Shown: positions 52,108-60,461 of the stretch, in pieces
Layout of the letters: every line of letters starts with the position of its first letter
Position numbering within the stretch: position 1 is the first letter of the stretch
Assembly: GCF_002914525.1 (NCBI RefSeq)
Contig: NZ_LODW01000041.1
Location: 117,700 to 181,699, forward strand
From: Rhizobium hidalgonense
Lineage (GTDB): Bacteria; Pseudomonadota; Alphaproteobacteria; Rhizobiales; Rhizobiaceae
Direction of reading: 5' to 3'
DNA length: 64,000 bases
Notes under the pieces: model-generated
The model's input: only the letters and a program-made list of their open reading frames with translations
Databases searched by the model: none
What the model was told of the DNA's origin: nothing
Made by a program: the position numbers and the translations under genes

Positions 52108-54150
52108 ATGCATATCGAGAAGATTTCGGACATCATTGCGCACTTCATCGGTCTCTTCGAGATGACCACCGAAGAGATGAGGGCGCGCGCCAAATATACC
52201 GAAGGCGCAGGGCCCGGCGAAGATCGACCGGTGCTGCCGGATCAGGACGCCTCTAGCGCGGGTTTCGCCTCCAATCTGCAGCTCAAGGACTACGATCCCG
52301 GGATCACCTACAAAAGCGGCAGTTACGAGATCGACAGCGGTCCGGCGCGTCATTCGGGCCGCATCTTCGAAGAGAGCGTGGAGAAGCTGGCGGCGATTGC
52401 CGCAAGGGATATCCCGCTACCGCATTTCGGCGAAGCTACGGATATCGTGCTGTCGGATGAGCCGGAACTGGATGTCTTTGCCGGGCCTGGCTCGGCAATC
52501 AGTCATGTCCTCCAGGTCAACGTGCTTGACGACGACGACTATCTCGACATGACGGACGGCATCCATGCTGCCCGGGACACGAGCTTCGTCATCGAGCGAC
52601 TGGCGGAGTTCAGCACCAAGGCCGAGATCTTCACGCCTTTTGCGGATCTCCACCGAACCGATACCTATGACGGCGCGCTGAAGATCGCCCAGGATCTCGA
52701 AACCTATATCCGGAATGCTCAAAATACAGAGGATACCGGGGCTACCGAGGCAACGCCGCTTAGCTCCGACGCTTCGCATAATTTCATCCGCATCGATCCC
52801 GAGGTCAACGGCGCCGTCTACATCAACGGCAAGGTCGAGGCCGATATCCCCGTGCTCGATGACTTGCTGCCCGACCGCGGTCTCGCCAAGATCCCGGAAG
52901 AGCCCGACGACAGCAGTTCATCCGTCGAGCAGACCGAACCGAGCGGCAACAGCCTTGATGTGACCGCCGGTGCGAACTTCGTCGTCAACGTCGCCTCGGT
53001 GATCAATACCGGCGTCATCGCCTCTGTCACCGCCGTCATGGGCGATTACCACCAGGTCGACGCGGTTTCCCAGTCCTTTGTCTACAGCGACAATGACGAG
53101 ATCGCCTCGGCGCTGCGCTCCTCCGGCTATTCGGCCGAGGAGGCCGGGACAGTCGCCAAGAATATCGCCGTCTTCCAGCAAAGCACCTTCGAAGCATCGA
53201 GCCACGCCGAGCCTGACGCGGCCGATCCGACGTTTCCCACCAGTTGGCGCGTCAGCGTCATCGACGGCGACGTTTCCTTCGTACAATGGGTCGAGCAGTA
53301 TCACTTCGTCAGCGACAACGACACGATGACGGTTACCACCTCGGGATCCGAAACCACGATTCTGACAGGCGGCAACACCTCCATCAACTTCTCCTCCTTT
53401 TTCGGCATGGGCATGCAGTATGATCTGGTGATCATCCGCGGCAATGTGCTCGACATCAACAGCATCACGCAGATCTCGCTGCTCTACGACAATGACCGGG
53501 TGCGGGCGGAAGACGGCGCCGATCCCGCCGCCGATATCGAGACCGGCAACAACCTGATCTGGAATTTCGCCTCGATCCACAATGTCGGGACGGGCAGCCC
53601 GTTCGAGGCGATGCCGGATTATATGGTCGAAGCGCAGAAAGGGATCGAAGACCGCGATCCCAATATGCCGGAAGGGCTGTCCTTCGATGCGAACTTCCAG
53701 GGATATGCCGGTCTCAACGTGCTCTACATCACCGGCAATCTCTACGACATGACTGTTATTAAACAGGTGAGCATCCTCGGTGATTCCGATGATGTGACCC
53801 TCGCGGCATCAACGCTCCTCGAGAACAATCCCAATGCAACGGTGACGATCGACTCCGGCAGCAATGCGCTCATCAACATCGCCGAGATCGTCGACTACGA
53901 CAGTTTCGGCGCGACGACCTATCTGGCAGGCCAGCTCTATTCGGACGCCATCCTCATTCAGGGCGGGCTGGTGGAGCACGACACGACACAACCGCAAGCA
54001 GCCGGCGACAGACTTGCCAACGAAATCATCGCCTTCCTCGATGACGACTATCTCGCGGGCGGCGATTCCGCTGATGGCATCATCAATGCCGGGCATGATT
54101 TTTCATGGTCGTCGGGGCATCCCGACGTCATGCAAGCCATGGTCGCGTGA
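52108..54150 (+). CDS. Large repeat protein, putative type I secretion substrate
   Basis: A 680-residue acidic protein, cysteine-free and without a signal peptide. Its second half contains four imperfect units with the pattern ...GN..D...I.Q.S.L.DND.V: YHQVDAVSQSFVYSDNDEIA, RGNVLDINSITQISLLYDND, TGNLYDMTVIKQVSILGDSD and AGQLYSDAILIQGGLVEHD. Each unit is preceded by a G-x-N strand such as GGNTSINFSSF, GNNLIWNFASI or SNALINIAEI. No RTX nonapeptides are seen. GGGAGG lies before the ATG at 52108. The next gene is the exporter ATPase, 14 bases away. Confidence 0.7.
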   Translation: MHIEKISDIIAHFIGLFEMTTEEMRARAKYTEGAGPGEDRPVLPDQDASSAGFASNLQLKDYDPGITYKSGSYEIDSGPARHSGRIFEESVEKLAAIAARDIPLPHFGEATDIVLSDEPELDVFAGPGSAISHVLQVNVLDDDDYLDMTDGIHAARDTSFVIERLAEFSTKAEIFTPFADLHRTDTYDGALKIAQDLETYIRNAQNTEDTGATEATPLSSDASHNFIRIDPEVNGAVYINGKVEADIPVLDDLLPDRGLAKIPEEPDDSSSSVEQTEPSGNSLDVTAGANFVVNVASVINTGVIASVTAVMGDYHQVDAVSQSFVYSDNDEIASALRSSGYSAEEAGTVAKNIAVFQQSTFEASSHAEPDAADPTFPTSWRVSVIDGDVSFVQWVEQYHFVSDNDTMTVTTSGSETTILTGGNTSINFSSFFGMGMQYDLVIIRGNVLDINSITQISLLYDNDRVRAEDGADPAADIETGNNLIWNFASIHNVGTGSPFEAMPDYMVEAQKGIEDRDPNMPEGLSFDANFQGYAGLNVLYITGNLYDMTVIKQVSILGDSDDVTLAASTLLENNPNATVTIDSGSNALINIAEIVDYDSFGATTYLAGQLYSDAILIQGGLVEHDTTQPQAAGDRLANEIIAFLDDDYLAGGDSADGIINAGHDFSWSSGHPDVMQAMVA

Positions 54151-54164
54151 CCGGAGGAATCACG

Positions 54165-56462
54165 ATGAACCAGATATCCAAACAGATCTTTGCAGCCGGC
54201 AGCGCCCTCGATCTCAAGTCGGGCAATATTCCCGCCGCCGCTCCTTCGGAACTAAAGACGGCCGATCTGCGCCTCTCCGCGATCGACGAGGCGGTCGAGA
54301 ACCTTCGCCGGCTCAGCGGCGGCGCGGCTCCGTCTGCATCGCCTTCTGCCGATCGCCGCGGGACGACCGAAGCTGCAGCTGCCGAGATGGCGCGCGCAGG
54401 CACAGTGCAGGCCCTCGCGCAAATGACAGCGATGCCGGAAGCTTCGCCGAACGTCTTGAAGGCAGAAACGGCGGCTCCTGCATCGGCGGTAGAAGCAAAA
54501 CCGGTCGCAGCGGCCCAGCCGCAGACCGAAGCGCGGGCGGTGCCCGAATTACCGAAGGAGACGACCGAGCTCAAATCGAGCCCAACGGTACCCTTCGGCA
54601 AGACCATCGAAGGCGATAGTGGCCCGATCAGCGAGACCGACCGGCGGCTGCGCACCGGCGGCGGCGGAAACGGCAAGGATTCCGATCCCCGTGGCGGCGG
54701 GGGCGGTGGGGGCGGCGGAAGCGGCGGCGGATTTCACAAGCGCAGCGAGCCTGTGAATTTCGCCGCCAGCCTCTCGCGCGGGATGGCGGCCGTACGACGC
54801 AACATGGTGGTCGTCATGATGTTCACGATTGCCATCAACGTGCTGCTGTTGGCGATCCCGCTCTATCTCTTCCAGATATCCGACCGGGTGCTGACCAGCC
54901 GCTCGATCGACACGCTCGTCATGCTGTCGATCGTCGTGCTCGGCGCGGTGCTGCTGCAGGCCTTCATGGATTCGGTGCGGCGCTTCATCCTGATGCGCAC
55001 CGCGGTGGAACTCGAAGTGCAGCTCGGCGCGCCGATCCTCAGCGCAGCGGCGCGGGCTTCGCTGCATGGCAGCGGCAAGGACTATCAGACGCTGCAGGAC
55101 CTGCAGCTCTTACGCGGCTTCCTGACGTCAGGCACGCTGATCGCGTTTCTCGATGCGCCGCTGATGCCGTTCTTCGTCGTCGTCGTCTATTTCGTGCATC
55201 CGCATCTCGGCATCATCATCATGACCTGCTGCGCGGTGCTTTTCGTCATCGCCTATCTCAACCAGAAATTCACCGCCCGACAGTTTGCCGAATCCAACGG
55301 CTATCTCAGCCGGGCGAATTTCCACCTCGATTCCATGTCGCGCAATTCGCAGATCATCAACGCAATGGCGATGATCCCCGAGGCGGTGAAGATGTGGGGC
55401 CGCGAGACGGCGGGTTCGCTAAAATCGCAGGTCGAGGCGCAGGACCGCAACATCATCTTTTCCGGCATATCGAAAGCCTGCCGCATGATCACTCAGGTCA
55501 CTCTGCTCGGCTGGGGCGCGCATCTTTCGCTCTCCGGCGAGCTGACCGGCGGCATGGTGATCGCGTCATCGATCATCTCGGGACGGGCGCTGGCGCCGAT
55601 CGAAGGCGCCATCGAAGGCTGGCACCAGTTCAACCGGTCGGCAGCCGCCTATTCCCGGATCAAGAGCCTGCTGTTGAACTCGCCGTTGAACTTCCCGCGC
55701 CTGCGCCTTCCCAACCCCGAGGGCCGGCTTGATGTCGAACGCATTCTCTTCGTCCCGCCGCCGCAGAAGAAGGTCGTTCTCAACGGCATCTCCTTCTCGC
55801 TCAAGAAGGGAGAATCGCTGGCGATAATCGGCAATTCCGGCTCCGGCAAGACGACGCTCGGCAAGATGCTCGTCGGCTCGATCGTGCCCACATCGGGAAA
55901 TGTGCGCCTCGACCTGATGGATCTGCGCAATTGGGACCAGCGCCAATTCGGCGAAAGCATCGGCTATCTGCCGCAGGACGTGCAGCTCTTTCCAGGCACG
56001 ATCAAGGCCAATATCTGCCGCATGCGCGACGACGTCGAGGATCGCCAGATCTACGAGGCCGCGGTGCTGGCCGACGTGCACGAACTCATCGCGGGCTTCC
56101 CGCAGGGCTACGAAACCATCGTCGCGGCCGACGGTGCTCCGCTTTCGGGCGGCCAGAAGCAACGCATCGCGCTTGCCCGCGCCTTTTTCGGCAATCCCAA
56201 ATTCGTGGTCCTCGACGAGCCGAATTCGAACCTCGATACCCAGGGCGAGGCGGCGCTGGCCAAGGCGCTGATCCACGCCAAGAAGCAGGGCATCACCACC
56301 GTGACCATCACCCAGCGCCCGGCTCTCCTCCAATGCGTCGACAAGATCCTCGTCCTCAAGGACGGCACTGTCGCCATGTTCGGAGAAAGGATCGAGGTGC
56401 TGCAGGCGCTTTCCAAGAGCAACGGCAATAGTGCTCAACAAGCACCACGCATCGAAGGGTGA
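54165..56462 (+). CDS. Type I secretion ABC transporter (PrtD/HlyB-like)
   Basis: A 765-residue permease-ATPase fusion. Membrane segments lie at about 215-270 and 330-365. The ATPase has Walker A GNSGSGKTT (556-564), signature LSGGQKQR (660-667) and Walker B FVVLDEPNSNLD (680-691). The first 195 residues are unusual: an Ala/Pro/Glu-rich stretch ending in runs of glycine at 165-189, with no recognised peptidase domain. PrtD-type exporters usually lack this. GGAGG precedes the ATG at 54165. It overlaps the HlyD-like gene region closely. Confidence 0.88.
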   Translation: MNQISKQIFAAGSALDLKSGNIPAAAPSELKTADLRLSAIDEAVENLRRLSGGAAPSASPSADRRGTTEAAAAEMARAGTVQALAQMTAMPEASPNVLKAETAAPASAVEAKPVAAAQPQTEARAVPELPKETTELKSSPTVPFGKTIEGDSGPISETDRRLRTGGGGNGKDSDPRGGGGGGGGGSGGGFHKRSEPVNFAASLSRGMAAVRRNMVVVMMFTIAINVLLLAIPLYLFQISDRVLTSRSIDTLVMLSIVVLGAVLLQAFMDSVRRFILMRTAVELEVQLGAPILSAAARASLHGSGKDYQTLQDLQLLRGFLTSGTLIAFLDAPLMPFFVVVVYFVHPHLGIIIMTCCAVLFVIAYLNQKFTARQFAESNGYLSRANFHLDSMSRNSQIINAMAMIPEAVKMWGRETAGSLKSQVEAQDRNIIFSGISKACRMITQVTLLGWGAHLSLSGELTGGMVIASSIISGRALAPIEGAIEGWHQFNRSAAAYSRIKSLLLNSPLNFPRLRLPNPEGRLDVERILFVPPPQKKVVLNGISFSLKKGESLAIIGNSGSGKTTLGKMLVGSIVPTSGNVRLDLMDLRNWDQRQFGESIGYLPQDVQLFPGTIKANICRMRDDVEDRQIYEAAVLADVHELIAGFPQGYETIVAADGAPLSGGQKQRIALARAFFGNPKFVVLDEPNSNLDTQGEAALAKALIHAKKQGITTVTITQRPALLQCVDKILVLKDGTVAMFGERIEVLQALSKSNGNSAQQAPRIEG

Positions 56463-56467
56463 ACGAC

Positions 56468-57817
56468 ATGGGACGGAAAAATCAGGAGACATCCGCTCCG
56501 GCGCAGCTCGAATGGTATAGCGACGTGCCGCGCTCGATCCGGATGCACAGCATCGTCGGCCTGACGGTTCTCTTCACCTCGTTCGGAGGCTTCGGTTTTT
56601 GGGCAGCGACCGCACCGCTTGCCTCCGCCGTCATCGCCCAGGCAAGCTTCGTTGCAACGGGCAACAACAAGATCGTCCAACATCTGGAAGGCGGCATTAT
56701 CAGGGAAATGCGCGTCAGCGAAGGCGACACGGTGAAGGAAGGCGATGTCCTGCTGACCCTCGACCCCACTGCATCCCGCTCGAACGAACGGATGCTGCAG
56801 CTTCGCCGCCTGCGCCTGGAAGCCGTCGTCGCAAGGCTCAGGGCCGAAGCGCAGGGCCTACGCGAATTCCACGTTCCCGACATCGTGACGAAAGAGGCAG
56901 GTGACCCAGACATCAACGCGATCATCCAGAGCCAGAACGTCGTCTTCCACAGCAAGCAGATCAAACTCGAAGAGCAGCTCAATCTGATCGAGAAGAACAT
57001 CAAGTCGCTGGAATACCGTTTCGCCGGCTATAAAGGCCAGCGAGAATCCTTTGAAAGGCAATTGTCGCTGCTGACCGAGGAACGCGATTCCAAGGCCCGG
57101 CTGGTCAAGGTCGGCTATATGCGCAAAACCGATCTGCTGGCGATCGAGCGGGCGATCGCCGATGCGATGGGCGACATTTCTCGCCTGAACGGCGAACTCA
57201 ATGAGAGCGAGGCAGAGGTTGCCAAATTCCGCCAGGAAGCCATCATCGCCGTCAACTCCAATAAGCAGGCGGCGCTCGATGCGCTCGAGACCGCCGAATC
57301 CGATCTGGACAGCGTGCGCCAACAAATGCGCGAGGCGGCCGGCGTGCTCGAACGCACCACCATCCGCTCACCGGTGAGCGGCACCGTGGTACGCTCCTAT
57401 TTTCATACCGCCGGGGGCGTCATCACCACAGGCAAGCCGATCATGGAAATCCTGCCGGCGCATGTGCCACTGATCCTCGAAGCGCAGGTGCTGCGCACCT
57501 CGATCGACCAGTTGCGTGAGGGAGAAACGGCATCGATCCGGCTGACGGCGCTTAATCGGCGGACGACGCCGGTCCTGCAGGGCAGGGTCTTCTACGTTTC
57601 GGCCGACTCGATCGAGGAAAGTTCGGGGGTTTCGGTCAAGGACGTCTATATCGTCCGCGTCCAAATACCGGATTCCGAAATTGCGCGGGTGCATAATTTC
57701 CATCCCGTTCCCGGCATGCCGGCCGAAGTGCTGATCCAGACGTCGGAACGCACCTTCTTCGAATATATCAGCAAACCGATCACCGACAGCATGTCCCGGG
57801 CTTTCAAGGAACGCTGA
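56468..57817 (+). CDS. HlyD/PrtE-type membrane fusion protein
   Basis: A 449-residue periplasmic adaptor for a type I secretion system. One membrane segment (about 27-48) is followed by a biotinyl-lipoyl half (NKIVQHLEGGIIREMRVSEG), a long coiled coil (95-280), the second half RTTIRSPVSGTVVRSYFHTA and a C-terminal beta-barrel with PVPGMPAEVLIQTSERTFF. The ATG at 56468 was preferred to a GTG overlapping the exporter stop at 56459. The outer-membrane TolC partner is not in the window. Confidence 0.9.
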   Translation: MGRKNQETSAPAQLEWYSDVPRSIRMHSIVGLTVLFTSFGGFGFWAATAPLASAVIAQASFVATGNNKIVQHLEGGIIREMRVSEGDTVKEGDVLLTLDPTASRSNERMLQLRRLRLEAVVARLRAEAQGLREFHVPDIVTKEAGDPDINAIIQSQNVVFHSKQIKLEEQLNLIEKNIKSLEYRFAGYKGQRESFERQLSLLTEERDSKARLVKVGYMRKTDLLAIERAIADAMGDISRLNGELNESEAEVAKFRQEAIIAVNSNKQAALDALETAESDLDSVRQQMREAAGVLERTTIRSPVSGTVVRSYFHTAGGVITTGKPIMEILPAHVPLILEAQVLRTSIDQLREGETASIRLTALNRRTTPVLQGRVFYVSADSIEESSGVSVKDVYIVRVQIPDSEIARVHNFHPVPGMPAEVLIQTSERTFFEYISKPITDSMSRAFKER

Positions 57818-57941
57818 TCGGAGCGCGGCAGACGACGGCGGTCCGCTGGAGAGAAAATATTTGGGCGTTATGCTGATATGATATCGGCATCTATCATTCC
57901 TTCGGGATGGAACATCCCCTTAGGGGAAGAAGAGGGTGAGC

Positions 57942-58433
57942 ATGGCGGCGATGTCCGATGTTCTGCTGCGGGTCGGGCGCTTGAACTATGTCTGGACGAA
58001 CACCGAAAGCCTGCTGATCTACATCATTGCCCATCTCCTGCGGGTCGAAAAGGAGGCGGCAATCGTCGTCTTCCTGACACTCAACACGACCCGCGCACGG
58101 ATGGATCTGATCGAACGGCTTGCAAAACTCGCCTCGACATCGGCTTCCGACCGGAAGGCGATCCTTTCAGCCATGGCGCGGCTGAAGAAGGAATCGAAGA
58201 CCCGCAACAAATACAATCACTGCATCTATTCCTTCGACGAGAAGGGAGAGATCTCGAGCACCCAGCTGATGCGGCTGGTCGAGGACGACAAGGAGATCCG
58301 CTACGGCAAGATCGAGCAGATGGATGCACGCGAGATCGACCTTCTGGAGAAGTCGATTGCCGAAATCGTCGACATCAGCCGAGCGCTCTGGGCCTTCATC
58401 CATGCGAGCCCGCGGATTTCCGGCGAACTCTGA
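57942..58433 (+). CDS. Hypothetical helical protein
   Basis: A 163-residue, mostly helical protein: LNYVWTNTESLLIYIIAHLL, TRARMDLIERLAKLA, RKAILSAMARLKKESKTRNK and LLEKSIAEIVDISRALWAFI. The N-terminal stretch is hydrophobic but ends in charged residues, so it is likely soluble. AGAGGG lies just before a GTG at 57936 and the ATG at 57942. A small CCCCTTAGGGG palindrome lies 25 bases upstream. No family was recognised. Confidence 0.6.
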   Translation: MAAMSDVLLRVGRLNYVWTNTESLLIYIIAHLLRVEKEAAIVVFLTLNTTRARMDLIERLAKLASTSASDRKAILSAMARLKKESKTRNKYNHCIYSFDEKGEISSTQLMRLVEDDKEIRYGKIEQMDAREIDLLEKSIAEIVDISRALWAFIHASPRISGEL

Positions 58434-58557
58434 TCTAATCCGTATGGATGGGGTGTTGCCAACGGTTGCACACTTTCACGCGACATGAATTGAAGCGTCG
58501 CTCTCCACGCAGCGCGGTTAGATCCATGCCTTTGAATTTTCATCAGGAACAGTTTCC

Positions 58558-58586
58558 AATTGTGGGTTATTTGCCGGCTCACAATT
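58558..58586. promoter_or_regulatory. Inverted repeat upstream of the GNAT-TPR gene
   Basis: AATTGTG-15-CACAATT lies 107 bases before the gene. It has the size of a dimeric regulator site; the binder is unknown. The spacer is otherwise empty. Confidence 0.35.
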
Positions 58587-58692
58587 AATCCTATTTAAGC
58601 GCAGCAAATCATCCGGACGGTTTATTTGAAGATCAGTGTTTCCCATTAGAATGAAAGCTCCCGAGTAACGTATGGGGTATTGGGGGGCGGCC

Positions 58693-60345
58693 ATGCGCAT
58701 AGATATTATCGACACCATTGCCGGGTTCGATGCGGTGCGCGACAACTGGGATCAGGTCTTCATGGAAGATCCCGATGCGCAGCATTTCCTCTCCTGGATA
58801 TGGCTGAAGAATTATCTTTCGCGGCGGCGGCGCTGGTTCATACTGGCGCTCCGCGAACGCGATCCCGAAGCACCCTATGTTGCTTTTTTTCCCTTGCGCC
58901 TCATTACGCACCTGAACGAGAAGACCGGGCTCTTCTACGACGAGATCATCATGGCCGGGAATTTTGCAGCCGATTATACCGGCTTCATCGTCAGGCCGGA
59001 TTATGAGCATCATGCCATTGCCGGCTTTGCTTCGTTTCTCAAACATCAGAACTGGACCGATCTGAAGCTCGAATATTTCAGCGGTCCCGCCGGGCGGCGC
59101 GAGAAGATGATCGAGGCGCTGAAGGGGCCGAAGGTGATGTTTCGCGACAGTTCGCCCAGAAACAGTGAGAACATCGACAATACGATCTGCCCGATCGTTC
59201 CCCTGCCGGCAAGCTTCGACGATTATCTAGAACAGCGCATGAGCAGCCAGACGCGCCAGAAGCTCAGGAGGTTCCTGCGCAAGGTCGAAGGAGACGACAT
59301 CTACCGCATCACGATGGCGACCCCCGTGACCATTGATCGCGACCTCGACATTCTCTTCGATCTCTGGCGGACCAAGTGGAGCGCCCGCAAAGGCGCCGAG
59401 CGAACCGAGCGGCTGATCATCACCACCCGCGAAATGCTGATGGACTGCTTCACCAGCGGCAATCTCGAGGTACCGGTCTTCTGGCATGGCGATCAGCCGC
59501 TCGGCGCGCTGGCGAATATCGTCGACCGGCAGAAGAAGGCGATCCTCTTCTATGTCACCGGCCGCGACGAGACCTGGAAAACGCCATCGCCCGGTCTCAT
59601 CCTGCATGGCTACTGCATCCGGCGGGCGATCGAGCACGGCTTCAAGACCTATGACTTCCTGCGCGGAAACGAGCCCTATAAATATATGTTCGGGGCCGAG
59701 GAAAAGCGGATCAGCTGCACCCTGTTCCGCACCCGCAATGGCCAGAACCTGCATGGCGCGCTCAACCCGCGCAGCGTTCGTTTCGTCTACGAACAGGCGC
59801 TCGCTATGTACCGCAACGGTGCCCGCGGCAAAGCGGAGATTGCCTTCAATCAGGTCCTGCAATCGGCTCCAGACCATACCGGCGCGGGATTCGGTCTCGC
59901 CAATCTGCTGTTCGACCGGGGCAAGCTGACGGAGGCACTGGCTGCCTATCAGGTTCTCGCCGAGCAGGCGCCCGATCCGACACCTATCCAGATGCGGGTT
60001 GGCGACGCGCAGCTTGCCCTGTGTCAATACGACCAGGCCGCGGAGACGTTCCGCCGGGTCGGCGAGGCCGGGCCGCACCTGATCCAGGCGCATTATAAGC
60101 GCGGCGTTGCTCTTGCAGCCAGCAAACGGCTGGCCGAGGCGGAGGCGGCTTTCGCCGCGATCCGGGAGGTGCATTCGGACGATCCGGCCGCGCTCGACTA
60201 TGTTGTCAAGGCAAATGCCGCCCTCGAAAGGATCCAGGCGCGTGCCGAGCCCGCCTCTCAGAAGACGGGTGTCGTGCCCGAGACCATCGCCCGCTGGAAC
60301 CCGGCACGACAATTCAGCGAACGGCGCCGGCCGCGTCTGCACTAA
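58693..60345 (+). CDS. GNAT/FemAB-like acyltransferase fused to TPR repeats
   Basis: A 550-residue protein. Residues 1-360 resemble the CelD/BcsL-type GNAT (Acetyltransf_6) family: MEDPDAQHFLSWIWLKNYLS, SSQTRQKLRRFLRKVEGDDI, KAILFYVTGRDETWKTPSPG and FKTYDFLRGNEPYKYMFGAE. Residues 375-520 hold about four tetratricopeptide repeats (GARGKAEIAFNQVLQSAPDH, GKLTEALAAYQVLAEQAPDP, YDQAAETFRRVGEAGPHLIQ, KRLAEAEAAFAAIREVHSDD). CelD-like enzymes act in exopolysaccharide modification. The ATG at 58693 follows GGGGGG; one at 58672 is possible. Confidence 0.75.
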   Translation: MRIDIIDTIAGFDAVRDNWDQVFMEDPDAQHFLSWIWLKNYLSRRRRWFILALRERDPEAPYVAFFPLRLITHLNEKTGLFYDEIIMAGNFAADYTGFIVRPDYEHHAIAGFASFLKHQNWTDLKLEYFSGPAGRREKMIEALKGPKVMFRDSSPRNSENIDNTICPIVPLPASFDDYLEQRMSSQTRQKLRRFLRKVEGDDIYRITMATPVTIDRDLDILFDLWRTKWSARKGAERTERLIITTREMLMDCFTSGNLEVPVFWHGDQPLGALANIVDRQKKAILFYVTGRDETWKTPSPGLILHGYCIRRAIEHGFKTYDFLRGNEPYKYMFGAEEKRISCTLFRTRNGQNLHGALNPRSVRFVYEQALAMYRNGARGKAEIAFNQVLQSAPDHTGAGFGLANLLFDRGKLTEALAAYQVLAEQAPDPTPIQMRVGDAQLALCQYDQAAETFRRVGEAGPHLIQAHYKRGVALAASKRLAEAEAAFAAIREVHSDDPAALDYVVKANAALERIQARAEPASQKTGVVPETIARWNPARQFSERRRPRLH

Positions 60346-60461
60346 CGGAACGCCGGCGGCGACAATGCGTTCGGGCAGTTCCTGGACGTGGTCTTTGATT
60401 TTGAGCTGCGATCATTGTTAAAAGAGGCGCAAGCCTCATTGCAACGCCTCAGTGGAACCTC

